Source: Roseibacillus sp.
GTDB taxonomy: Bacteria > Verrucomicrobiota > Verrucomicrobiia > Verrucomicrobiales > Akkermansiaceae
Assembly: GCA_002729275.1 (NCBI GenBank)
Contig: PBTP01000131.1
Span: forward strand, 1 to 11,887
Direction: 5' to 3'
DNA length: 11,887 bases
The position numbers and the translations under genes were made by a program. Positions 1 through 7,024 of this stretch are shown here, piece after piece. Position 1 is the first letter of the stretch; every line of letters starts with the position of its first letter. Below the pieces are notes generated by a model, which was given only the letters and a program-made list of their open reading frames with translations, was not told where the DNA came from and did no database searches.

Positions 1-843
1 GGGCTGGGAGCGACGGATCCCACTCAGGAGGCCGTATTTTGGAGAAAGCAGGAATGCGAGGAGGAAGGCGGCCCCAAGGACAATTACGATTGCCGGTCCG
101 GCTGGAATATCAATCCAGTAGGCACAGAGAAGAGCGAGGACTGATCCCAACGCTCCCAGTATGCCGCCACCCCAAAAAAGGACCGGTGTACGGTTGGTAA
201 GGAGGGACATGGTGGCGCCTGGCGCGACCAGGAGCCCAACACTGAGAACACAGCCCACCGCCTGGAGAGAGGTGACGAGGGCAAGAATGAGCATCAGGAA
301 AAGGAGATAATTCATTGCTCGGACCGGAACGCCCTGAGCGGATGCGACACTTGATTCAAAGAGAGTAAGAAGGAGCGGCCGGAAAAAGATGCAGGATCCG
401 AGAAGAATGACCGACCCAATCGCGAAGGCCAGCCAGAGGTCATTAGAGCTCACAAGTCGGATGTCACCGAAGAGCCAATGCTGCAGGTCGCCATAATTCC
501 CAAGATACTTCAGGGCTGCTACTCCAAGGGCGAATGCAGTTGTGTAGAGAATGGCCAGAGCAGTACCTTGGTCTATTCGGGAAGTTCGTGAGACAACCAC
601 GGATCCTAGTCCAACGAAGAGAGCGGCAGTCAGAGCGCCAATAAAGGCATTAGCCTGAGTCAGAGCTCCCGTGATCAGAATGCCAAGAGCGATTCCAGGA
701 AGCATCGTATGGGAGAGGGCGCTTACCGAAAGCGCGGTTCTGCGCAGGACTACGAATCCACTGAAGAAGCCGTTCGTGAATCCGATCAGGAGCCCAGCAA
801 GGAGGGCACGCTGGAAAAAGGGGTCTTGGAAAGGTGCAAACAC
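1..843 (-). CDS. Metal ABC transporter permease (Mn/Zn/Fe family), C-terminus cut by window edge
   Basis: Inner-membrane channel subunit of a family-3 (ZnuB/MntB/SitC-type) ABC importer for divalent metal. 281 codons are visible and the frame is still open at base 1; the family is usually about 270-300 residues, so little is missing. The protein is very hydrophobic, with about eight predicted membrane segments (roughly 13-33, 45-64, 66-86, 93-113, 136-156, 178-207, 221-243, 248-267). Family hallmarks are ALSHTMLPGIALG at 42-54, DQGTALAILYTTAFALG at 91-107, WLFGDI at 123-128 and VLSVGLLVAPGAT at 199-211. The usual GD before the ALSH motif reads VS here. I chose the GTG at 843 because a TAA lies in frame just upstream, the next ATG (codon 47) would remove the first helix, and GTG falls two bases after the ATPase stop, which suggests translational coupling. 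No Shine-Dalgarno is visible. The metal cannot be decided from sequence. Confidence 0.9.
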   Translation of the reverse strand, partial: MFAPFQDPFFQRALLAGLLIGFTNGFFSGFVVLRRTALSVSALSHTMLPGIALGILITGALTQANAFIGALTAALFVGLGSVVVSRTSRIDQGTALAILYTTAFALGVAALKYLGNYGDLQHWLFGDIRLVSSNDLWLAFAIGSVILLGSCIFFRPLLLTLFESSVASAQGVPVRAMNYLLFLMLILALVTSLQAVGCVLSVGLLVAPGATMSLLTNRTPVLFWGGGILGALGSVLALLCAYWIDIPAGPAIVIVLGAAFLLAFLLSPKYGLLSGIRRSQP

Positions 844-845
844 TG

Positions 846-1640
846 TCAGGGATTACTTGTTTCAGTCGTTGAGGCCTGCAGATTGGCCTGGCCAAATGCC
901 TTCTCAATCGCGGCGCCAGTCAGGACCTTCGAGGTTGGACCAAAATCACGTTGGGTCAGATTGAGGAGGAGGCACTCATTGAAGAGCTGGGCTGCCGATT
1001 CGAGATCGTGGTGAGAGGCAAGAATGAGGCGGCCCTCCTCGGAGAGTTCACTAAGCAGGCGAGCGAGAGACTCGGAGGCGTTCCGATCGAGACCAGTAAA
1101 GGGCTCATCGAGGAGGAGGACATGGGCTTCCTGGGCGAGAGCCCGGGCCAGGAAGGCTCGTTGCTGCTGCCCCCCCGAGAGCTCACAGATCTGACGATCA
1201 CGGAGATCAGTAATGCCCAACGTATGGAGGGCCTTCTCAACGGCTTGATGGTCTTTGTCTGTGTAGCGTTTCCACAAGCCAAGATGAGGGTATCTTCCCA
1301 TTTCTACCAAGCCGCTCACAGTAATGGGGAAGTCCCAGTCGACGTCCTCACGCTGGGGTAGATAAGCAAACTCCCGGGACCACTTTTTTACCGCTGTCCC
1401 GCGCCACTGAATACTCCCACTCTGCCTTGGAACCAAGCCTGCGATAGCCTTGAGTAGAGTCGACTTGCCAGCCCCGTTAGGCCCAACTAATGCCACCCGG
1501 TTCCCGCACGAAGTGGCCATGGAAATATCCCTGAGGGCCGCAACGGATCCATAAGATACCTCCACGTTCCTGATCACCAGCTCATGGTGGTTTTCGTGGT
1601 GCGCGCAACAATCGTGCTCGCTATGGTTTTCTGTTTCCAA
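846..1640 (-). CDS. Metal ABC transporter ATP-binding protein with His/Cys-rich N-terminus
   Basis: Cytoplasmic ATPase that drives the permease encoded immediately downstream. In order: Walker A GPNGAGKST at 53-61, Q-loop in YLPQREDVDWDFPITV (Q96), ABC signature LSGGQQQR at 154-161, Walker B VLLLDEP at 174-180, D-loop GLD at 183-185 and switch His210 in LASHHD. The Q-loop segment with DVDWDFP and the following MGRYPHLG are typical of Mn/Zn/Fe-chelate importers (MntA, SitB, ZnuC relatives), so a divalent metal is the likely substrate. The first 19 residues contain six His and two adjacent Cys, an acidic metal-ligand tail that precedes the conserved fold (begins about residue 21). The start is a TTG: a TGA lies eight codons upstream in the same frame, and no ATG or GTG occurs in frame before codon 22. 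No Shine-Dalgarno is visible. If translation began at GTG codon 22 the tail would vanish, so the start needs checking. Confidence 0.92.
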   Translation of the reverse strand: METENHSEHDCCAHHENHHELVIRNVEVSYGSVAALRDISMATSCGNRVALVGPNGAGKSTLLKAIAGLVPRQSGSIQWRGTAVKKWSREFAYLPQREDVDWDFPITVSGLVEMGRYPHLGLWKRYTDKDHQAVEKALHTLGITDLRDRQICELSGGQQQRAFLARALAQEAHVLLLDEPFTGLDRNASESLARLLSELSEEGRLILASHHDLESAAQLFNECLLLNLTQRDFGPTSKVLTGAAIEKAFGQANLQASTTETSNP

Positions 1641-1661
1641 TGGTTGAAGACGATAAGTGAG

Positions 1662-2114
1662 TCATTGAGCCCGGGTGTCAAAGTTAGCAGTGACAGGGTA
1701 GCTTTCTGTATCACCTCTAAAATCGAGGAGAACGTGAGCACTCTTTAGATTGTCGGGTTCAAAGTCTAATCGGAGGAATTGCCGAGGAGAGGGTTCCTGC
1801 CACTTCACGGAAAGTAGGGCGCTCCATGCTGCACCCCGGAGGGTAAGCTCAACTTCCTGCTCGATCTCCAGGTCACTACCGGGTGAGATTTTGATGATCC
1901 TGCCCGAGGGCTCAGTTAGAGAAAGCGATACTACAGGCGTTGAGAGGGTGATGCTTAGCAGAGCGGAAACTGTATTGGGATTGGGGGCGGCTTTGGGATC
2001 CAGACCTGCCGGGGCGCTCTCGCCCGCATCGCTCAGGACGGAAGTTACCAAGGCGGCCATCAGGGCCATGGCAAAAGTGAGAACTACGATCTGGAGAGTG
2101 GGGTTTCCGCGCAT
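1662..2114 (-). CDS. Hypothetical membrane-anchored protein
   Basis: Family not recognised. The 150-residue product has a short N-terminus (MRGNPTLQ), one hydrophobic segment at about 8-27 and then a hydrophilic region with alternating hydrophobic residues that looks beta-rich (about 50-147). There is no lipobox cysteine and no clear signal peptidase site, so I read it as a signal-anchored protein with an outside domain of roughly 120 residues. The protein contains no cysteine. It sits 53 bases after trpF and 21 bases before the ATPase gene, on the same strand and in the same reading frame as the ATPase, with one TGA closing it. The position suggests cotranscription with the metal importer and perhaps a link to it, but nothing in the protein shows metal binding. 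ATG at 2114 is preceded by AGAGG, and an in-frame TAG lies 30 bases upstream. Confidence 0.7.
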   Translation of the reverse strand: MRGNPTLQIVVLTFAMALMAALVTSVLSDAGESAPAGLDPKAAPNPNTVSALLSITLSTPVVSLSLTEPSGRIIKISPGSDLEIEQEVELTLRGAAWSALLSVKWQEPSPRQFLRLDFEPDNLKSAHVLLDFRGDTESYPVTANFDTRAQ

Positions 2115-2124
2115 CGCTGGGGAT

Positions 2125-2129
2125 CCTCT
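2125..2129 (-). promoter_or_regulatory. Ribosome binding site of the 150-residue membrane protein
   Basis: Read on the minus strand the bases are AGAGG, ten bases before the ATG at 2114. It is one of the few convincing Shine-Dalgarno-like sequences in the window and supports this start. The spacing is a little long. Confidence 0.45.
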
Positions 2130-2145
2130 TTCTACAGGTTTCTAC
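2129..2145 (-). repeat. Short tandem direct repeat upstream of the membrane-protein gene
   Basis: The 7-base word TTTCTAC (plus strand) occurs at 2129-2135 and 2139-2145, ten bases apart, close to one helical turn. It lies in the 53-base gap between trpF and the membrane-protein gene. It could be a small operator, but words of this length recur by chance. Confidence 0.25.
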
Positions 2146-2167
2146 CCATGATCGCAACTAATCTGCT

Positions 2168-2839
2168 TTACTCCGGCAGAGAACGAAGGATCTCCAGGAG
2201 GGCTGAAATTTTCCCGAAATCCTTGATTCCCGGGGTGGATTCGGCGCCCGAGGCGATATCGAGGGCGCAGGCCCGGCTGGTGAGTAGGGACTCCGCGGCA
2301 TTCTCTACGGTAATCCCCCCGGCAAGAATGATGGGAGGAGCCGATTTTTCCTCTACAAAACTAGCGGCCGTGTTCCAGTCAATCGTGCGTCCTGTGCCAC
2401 CATAGAGACCTGGGGCATGGGCGTCGAGGAGGAGGGCCGTAGCATTGTATCGGAGGGCCGTGGAGATCTCAGACCCATCTCCAACTCCAATCGCCTTGAA
2501 AAAAGGCAGACCCTCCCGGGAATATCTTTCGCAGTAACAATAATCCTCATCACCATGAAACTGTGCGACATCAATCAGACCCTCAGCATGGAGTTGGCAG
2601 GGAAGATCCAGGTCCGCATTGACGAAAACCCCGACCCGGAGGATGCGCTCGCTGAGGGCGGGAAGAAATTGTCGGGCTTCCTCAGGAGGGCAATAGCGCT
2701 TGCTTTGGGGCCAGAAATTGACGCCGAGAGCGGATACTCCCACCCGGGCGAGTTCATTCGCGTCATCCGAGGTGGTCACTCCGCAAACCTTCAGGGAGGC
2801 TCGGTTGGGGGAAAGAAAGCTGTCCAAGAGTCGCAGCAT
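2168..2839 (-). CDS. trpF: Phosphoribosylanthranilate isomerase
   Basis: Third step of tryptophan synthesis in the cytoplasm: Amadori rearrangement of N-(5-phosphoribosyl)anthranilate to the ribulose form (EC 5.3.1.24). The fold is a (beta/alpha)8 barrel. Visible hallmarks, numbered from the chosen start, are KVCGVT with catalytic Cys19, GVNFWPQSKRY at 39-49, QFHGDE at 93-98, catalytic Asp139 in LLLDAHAPGLYGGTGRTIDW, and the phosphate-binding strands LAGGI at 172-176 and DIASGAE at 194-200. The product is 223 residues against about 200-215 usually, with roughly ten extra residues at the N-terminus. The frame stays open upstream to an ATG at 2959, but that would run 93 bases antisense into uvrA and add 40 unlike residues, so I take ATG 2839. 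No Shine-Dalgarno is seen. No other trp gene is in the window; isolated trpF genes are common in several phyla. Confidence 0.95.
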   Translation of the reverse strand: MLRLLDSFLSPNRASLKVCGVTTSDDANELARVGVSALGVNFWPQSKRYCPPEEARQFLPALSERILRVGVFVNADLDLPCQLHAEGLIDVAQFHGDEDYCYCERYSREGLPFFKAIGVGDGSEISTALRYNATALLLDAHAPGLYGGTGRTIDWNTAASFVEEKSAPPIILAGGITVENAAESLLTSRACALDIASGAESTPGIKDFGKISALLEILRSLPE

Positions 2840-2866
2840 GGATCGATGATGGAGATTGAAGAGTGA
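2840..2866. promoter_or_regulatory. Very short divergent gap between trpF and uvrA
   Basis: Only 27 bases separate the chosen trpF start from the first ATG of uvrA, too few for two full promoters. At least one promoter must therefore lie inside the opposing gene, or uvrA starts later at GTG 2924, which would widen the gap to 84 bases. GGAG (2851-2854) and GAAGAG (2858-2863) precede the uvrA ATG as possible, imperfectly spaced ribosome binding sites. I could not identify -10/-35 elements or an SOS box with confidence. Confidence 0.4.
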
Positions 2867-5821
2867 ATGTCGAAGGTCGATTTCGGTATTCAGGTTTTGA
2901 GATTCGTGGCCCAGAATGCGGCTGTGGATGCAATCCGGATTCGAGGAGCGCGGCAGCATAACCTTCGAAATATCGATCTCGATATTCCGAGGGGGAAGCT
3001 TGTTGTGGTGACCGGATTGAGTGGTAGCGGTAAATCAAGTCTGGCGTTTCATACTCTATATGCCGAGGGTCAGAGGCGCTATGTGGAGAGTCTCAGTACT
3101 TACGCGAGACAGTTTCTCGATCAGCTGGACAAGCCTGAGGTAGACGCCATCGAGGGGCTTAGCCCGGCGATCGCGATTGAGCAGCGTGGAGCTGGGGCGA
3201 ACCCGAGGTCGGTTATCGCGACTGCTACAGAAATTCACGATTATCTTCGTATTTTATTCGCAGCAATCGGCGTCCCTCATGACCCGGAGACTGGAGAGCC
3301 TCTGGAGCGAATGATGCCTGCTGATGTGGTGAATAGCCTGATGGATAGAGCGGAGGGGACAAAGATTATCTTGCTGGCTCCCCTCGATCCGGAGGCCGCG
3401 GTGGATATGCCGGCGCTGGTTGCGGATCTGCAGCGGCAGGGATTCGTTCGAATGAGAGTAAATGGAGTTCTTCTTGAGGTGGAAGAAGTCGAAGCACGTT
3501 GGTCGACTGCAGGCGAAACGCAGGTCGATAAAATTGAGGTAGTGGTGGATCGGCTGGTCATCCGTGAAGGAGTTGACAGCAGGTTGGCAGACTCGGTGGA
3601 GACGGCCCTGCAGATTTGTGGTGCGGAGGCGATTGCGTCACTGCAGACACCCGATTCAGGGGAGTGGAAAGATATATCTTTTCTCACTAGTTTTCGTAAT
3701 CCGAGGACGGGGTTTGAAGTGCCGGAGTTGAGTCCACGGCACTTTTCCTTCAACAGTCCCAAGGGTGCTTGCAGAACATGTCATGGGCTGGGAAGCGAGC
3801 AATTCTGTGATCCTGATCTTGTGGTCCCTGATCGGTCGAAGAGATTGAGTGAAGGGGCAATCAGGCTGTCAAAAAAGGGAGGGAAAGATGCGAGCTGGCA
3901 AAGAGAGCAAGTGGAGGGGCTGGTTGAACACTTTGGAGTGTCCGTCGATATTCCCTTTCATGAGTTGCCTGAGGAGTTCCAGAGTGCGCTCTTCTATGGG
4001 ACTGGAGGCATGAATATTTCGGTGCGGGTGCAGTCCAGAGGGAGGATTTTCTCAAAGGAGGTCGCGTTCCGGGGAATATGCAGGGACGTTGAGCGATTAT
4101 ATGATGAGACAGGGAGTGATGCCCTGCGGGGGCAAATGGGGCGCTTCATGGCAACCCGGAGTTGTCAGACGTGCCATGGGCGGCGGTTGAGGAAAGAGTT
4201 TCTTGCGGTGAAGTTGGAGAATCGTGGGAAGGGCAGTGGATTGGGGATTGATCAATTCTGTGCTCTTCCAATCGAGGAGGGAGCGGAGTGGATGGAGGAA
4301 CTTAAAATTCCGGATGATCGTGAGGGAGCGGTGCGCCCGATAGCGAAGGAAATCTGTCGAAGGTTACGCTTTCTGCGGGAGGTGGGGCTGGGATATCTCG
4401 CGCTCGATCGTGGGGCGTCGACTCTGTCGGGGGGAGAGTTCCAGAGGATCAGGCTGGCCACTCAGTTGGGAGCGGGCCTCTCGGGAGTTCTTTATGTCCT
4501 TGATGAGCCCAGCATCGGGCTTCACCCGGAAGATAATGCCCGATTGATTGGAGCTTTGGAGTCGTTGAGGAATCTCGGGAATACCATCGTCGTGGTTGAG
4601 CATGATGAGGATATGATCAGATCTGCTGATCATATCATCGAGTTGGGTCCGGGCGCTGGGGCGCACGGTGGAGAGCTCATTGCGCAGGGAAGTCTTGAGG
4701 ATGTCATGGCGGAGGAGAATTCCCCCACAGGACGCTGGTTACGAGGAACAGGGCGGTATGCAGCAATTAGAAATCGTGCCAGAAATCCTCTGGGAATGGA
4801 GCGGCGGATCATTGTGAAGGGCGCCCGGGAGCATAATTTGAGAAACGTCGATGTGGAGATTCCACTGGGAATGCTGGTGGCAGTGACTGGGCCGAGTGGG
4901 AGCGGTAAGTCCACGCTTGTGGACAAGATTTTGAAACGGTCGTTGGCGAGAACCCTGCAGGGCGCGAAGGCAATCCCGGGTGAGCATGATCAGGTGGAGG
5001 GCGTTGAGCATATTGGCCGACTCGTTGTTGTTGATCAGGCTCCCCTGGGCCGCTCTCCTCGCTCCAACCCTGCGACATACACAGGTGCCTTTGATCATAT
5101 CAGGGCCTTGTTTGCACAGCTTCCTCTCTCCCGGCAGAGAGGATACAGTGCCGGTCGATTCAGTTTTAACATAAAAGGTGGGCGGTGTGAAAAATGTCAG
5201 GGAGGAGGTGCTTTAAGGATTGATATGCATTTTCTGAATGATGCCTTCGTGTCCTGTGACTCCTGTGGCGGAAGGCGATACAATCGAGAGACTCTGGAGG
5301 TGACCTACAAGGGTCGGAGTATTGCAGATGTCCTGAATCTGACCGCCGAAGAGGCCGGGGAGTTCTTTAACAAAGTGCCGAGGCTAAGTCCTCTGTTGTC
5401 TGCTCTTTGCGAGGTGGGTCTGGGCTACCTCAGGCTGGGGCAGTCAGCCAATACTCTTTCCGGGGGAGAGGCTCAGCGCATCAAGTTGGCAGCAGAATTA
5501 GCCAAGACCTCCCATGATGGGGTGCTCTATCTTCTGGATGAACCTACAACAGGGTTGCATCACGATGACGTAAAAGTCCTCCTCAGGGTGCTGCAACGTC
5601 TCAGGGATGCGGGCCACTCCGTCCTAGTGATTGAGCATAATATGGAGGTGATTGCAGAGTCTGACTGGGTAATCGATCTCGGTCCGGGAGGGGGACGACA
5701 CGGGGGGGAAGTGGTCGCTGTGGGATCGCCCGGAGATCTCATTTCAGAGAAAGATTCACCCACGGGGAAATGGCTTGCGAAAGCTGAGAGAGATGTTGAG
5801 AAGTCAAAGAGCTTCAGCTAG
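2867..5821 (+). CDS. uvrA: Excinuclease ABC subunit A
   Basis: DNA-damage recognition ATPase of nucleotide excision repair; a dimer scans DNA, loads UvrB and leaves before UvrC cuts. The 984-residue product (E. coli about 940) has both ABC modules: Walker [10 protein letters not shown] at 50-58, first signature LSGGEFQR at 520-527 with [10 protein letters not shown], second Walker [10 protein letters not shown] at 675-683, and second signature LSGGEAQR at 864-871 with [10 protein letters not shown]. UvrB-interaction and signature-insertion segments are present, including RSNPATYTG and GRFSFN. The C-terminal zinc finger is intact (Cys774, Cys777, Cys797, Cys800). The first finger keeps Cys302 and Cys305, but its other CxxC pair is replaced by NPRT at 278-281. 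The family usually begins near residue 21, so GTG at 2924 is an alternative start (about 965 residues). I keep ATG 2867 because a weak binding site precedes it. The ECF sigma gene follows after 14 bases. Confidence 0.97.
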   Translation: MSKVDFGIQVLRFVAQNAAVDAIRIRGARQHNLRNIDLDIPRGKLVVVTGLSGSGKSSLAFHTLYAEGQRRYVESLSTYARQFLDQLDKPEVDAIEGLSPAIAIEQRGAGANPRSVIATATEIHDYLRILFAAIGVPHDPETGEPLERMMPADVVNSLMDRAEGTKIILLAPLDPEAAVDMPALVADLQRQGFVRMRVNGVLLEVEEVEARWSTAGETQVDKIEVVVDRLVIREGVDSRLADSVETALQICGAEAIASLQTPDSGEWKDISFLTSFRNPRTGFEVPELSPRHFSFNSPKGACRTCHGLGSEQFCDPDLVVPDRSKRLSEGAIRLSKKGGKDASWQREQVEGLVEHFGVSVDIPFHELPEEFQSALFYGTGGMNISVRVQSRGRIFSKEVAFRGICRDVERLYDETGSDALRGQMGRFMATRSCQTCHGRRLRKEFLAVKLENRGKGSGLGIDQFCALPIEEGAEWMEELKIPDDREGAVRPIAKEICRRLRFLREVGLGYLALDRGASTLSGGEFQRIRLATQLGAGLSGVLYVLDEPSIGLHPEDNARLIGALESLRNLGNTIVVVEHDEDMIRSADHIIELGPGAGAHGGELIAQGSLEDVMAEENSPTGRWLRGTGRYAAIRNRARNPLGMERRIIVKGAREHNLRNVDVEIPLGMLVAVTGPSGSGKSTLVDKILKRSLARTLQGAKAIPGEHDQVEGVEHIGRLVVVDQAPLGRSPRSNPATYTGAFDHIRALFAQLPLSRQRGYSAGRFSFNIKGGRCEKCQGGGALRIDMHFLNDAFVSCDSCGGRRYNRETLEVTYKGRSIADVLNLTAEEAGEFFNKVPRLSPLLSALCEVGLGYLRLGQSANTLSGGEAQRIKLAAELAKTSHDGVLYLLDEPTTGLHHDDVKVLLRVLQRLRDAGHSVLVIEHNMEVIAESDWVIDLGPGGGRHGGEVVAVGSPGDLISEKDSPTGKWLAKAERDVEKSKSFS
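4610..4636. repeat. Perfect 11-base inverted repeat inside uvrA
   Basis: GATATGATCAG at 4610-4620 is followed by the spacer ATCTG and its exact reverse complement CTGATCATATC at 4626-4636. It lies in the codons just after the first nucleotide-binding H-loop ([14 protein letters not shown]). The dyad is AT-rich with no T-run, so it is not a typical terminator. It may be an accident of codon choice. Confidence 0.5.
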
Positions 5822-5835
5822 TCTGTGGTAAATTC

Positions 5836-6402
5836 ATGGCCAATGTTGGGATACATGTGAGGAGAGAGGAGAGCTCTTACTGGCGAGAGTGGCTCCGTGA
5901 AAATGGGTCTCGGCTGCTCCTTTTTGCCCGTCAGCAGACGCGGAGGCAGGAAGATGGCGAGGATGTCCTTCAGGAGGCCCTGGTCAAGCTGGCCCGAAAA
6001 GTAGAGGAAGGTAGTTTCGTTGGCGGGCAGAAGGCCTGGATGCCATTCCTTTATACCCAGATCCGAAGAGAGGCGATTGATCTTGGGCGACGTAATGACC
6101 GGAGAAAGCGGCGGGAAGATATCGTGGTTGAAGACGAGAAGCTGCAAGGGGGACCCGATGAAAGCTGGTTCGAGTGCGCGGGATACGGTGATGAGCGGCG
6201 GGTTCTGCTGGAGAGGGCCTTGAGAGAGCTTCCGGGCAAGTTTTCAGAGGTCATTGTGATGAAGCTATGGGGAGGACGGACATTTGCTGAGATTGGTGAT
6301 ATTTTAGAGATTTCCATGAACACGGTGGCCTCTCGGTATCGCTATGGTATTGACGCCTTAAGAAAGAGCCTCTCCGGTGCCCGATTTCGGGGAGATCTTT
6401 AA
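5836..6402 (+). CDS. RNA polymerase ECF-type sigma factor
   Basis: Small sigma-70 family protein (188 residues) that would direct RNA polymerase to a limited regulon. Region 2 covers about 22-92, with the acidic core-binding stretch RRQEDGEDVLQEALVKLARK and a basic end at 85-93 (RRNDRRKRR) suited to -10 contacts. Region 4 covers about 122-178, with RALRELPGKFSEVIVMKLWG and a helix-turn-helix at TFAEIGDILEISMNTVASRY (149-168). Regions 1 and 3 are absent, as expected for ECF factors. It begins 14 bases after the uvrA stop with no visible Shine-Dalgarno, so it may be read from the uvrA message or from a promoter inside uvrA. A one-pass membrane protein follows after 58 bases, the usual place for an anti-sigma factor. 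The ECF subgroup cannot be assigned by eye. Confidence 0.9.
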   Translation: MANVGIHVRREESSYWREWLRENGSRLLLFARQQTRRQEDGEDVLQEALVKLARKVEEGSFVGGQKAWMPFLYTQIRREAIDLGRRNDRRKRREDIVVEDEKLQGGPDESWFECAGYGDERRVLLERALRELPGKFSEVIVMKLWGGRTFAEIGDILEISMNTVASRYRYGIDALRKSLSGARFRGDL

Positions 6403-6425
6403 CCTAGAACAACCCAGATAAATCC

Positions 6426-6447
6426 CAAGATCGGATCTTGTTCCGAT
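6426..6447. promoter_or_regulatory. Overlapping dyads between the sigma factor and the membrane-protein gene
   Basis: CAAGATC-G-GATCTTG (6426-6440) is a perfect 15-base palindrome. A second inverted repeat, ATCGGA (6430-6435) with TCCGAT (6442-6447) around the loop TCTTGT, shares bases with the first, so the two RNA foldings exclude each other. The site is 13 bases upstream of the next ATG. It could be an operator or an RNA switch on expression of the downstream genes. No T-run follows, so a standard terminator is unlikely. Confidence 0.4.
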
Positions 6448-6460
6448 AACTGAAAGTAGA

Positions 6461-7024
6461 ATGGACCCGGAGTTGCAGAAGATTGAAGCTGAACTCGAGC
6501 GTATGTCTCCGGGGAGTATGCCTGAGGGAATGATCAGTAGAATGGAAGCTGCGATGGAGGGGTGGCGGGATGTTTCGTGGCAGGATGAGGAAGCTAAGGT
6601 GGTTCCTTTTCCACGGACGAAAGGAGAGGCGGTTTCGCAGGAGGAAAAGAGTGGAAAGTATCTCTGGGCGGCGGTTGCCGGTATGGCTCTTCTCGGCGCG
6701 GTCGCTGGTATGGTGATGATCCCCGAGCCTGTCCCTGCCGGGATCGCAAGTAACAATTCGGAGAATGAGAGAAACGGCGGGGCGTCAGGCGTGAGGCTTA
6801 AGCCCGGAACAGCGCAAACCATCGAGTTGGCACCGAAGACGGCCAAGCGGACGATCGTTGATGCAACGGAGAGAAATGTAATCATTCCCAATGGGGCAAG
6901 GCCTCTGCGGCTGATGCGGGTGGATCTTGTCGACCGGGTCATGTTTTCTAGCCCGGGAGGAGAAGAGTTTCACCTTGAGGTTCCCTCCGTGAATTACCAG
7001 TTGGTGCCAGCTCCAACAGACTGA
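6461..7024 (+). CDS. One-pass membrane protein, putative anti-sigma factor
   Basis: The 187-residue product has a cytoplasmic-type N-terminal region (about 1-65, charged and helical at 1-35), one hydrophobic segment at about 67-88 and an outside region of about 100 residues with beta-like strands near 120-180. This layout, and its place directly after an ECF sigma gene, fit an anti-sigma factor. I see no HxxxCxxC zinc-binding motif of the ZAS class and the protein has no cysteine, so the function rests on position and topology. The N-terminal PELQKIEAELERMSPGSMPE recalls, from memory, short N-termini of PVC sigma-linked membrane proteins. Its TGA overlaps the ATG of the DUF1552 gene by one base, which implies coupled translation. 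A weak GAAAGTAG precedes the ATG. It could instead be a structural partner of the DUF1552 protein. Confidence 0.65.
   Translation: MDPELQKIEAELERMSPGSMPEGMISRMEAAMEGWRDVSWQDEEAKVVPFPRTKGEAVSQEEKSGKYLWAAVAGMALLGAVAGMVMIPEPVPAGIASNNSENERNGGASGVRLKPGTAQTIELAPKTAKRTIVDATERNVIIPNGARPLRLMRVDLVDRVMFSSPGGEEFHLEVPSVNYQLVPAPTD

Noticed and set aside
951..1361. Plus-strand open frame of 136 codons across the ABC ATPase gene
   Set aside because: It lies wholly antisense to a gene with every ABC motif, and its product shows no recognisable domain.
2417..2866. Plus-strand open frame of 149 codons ending just before uvrA
   Set aside because: It is antisense to trpF, whose catalytic residues are all present, and its product looks like nothing known. 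It ends one base before the uvrA ATG only by chance.
2840..2959. N-terminal extension of trpF from ATG 2959
   Set aside because: The 40 extra residues do not resemble the family and would overlap the start of uvrA antisense.
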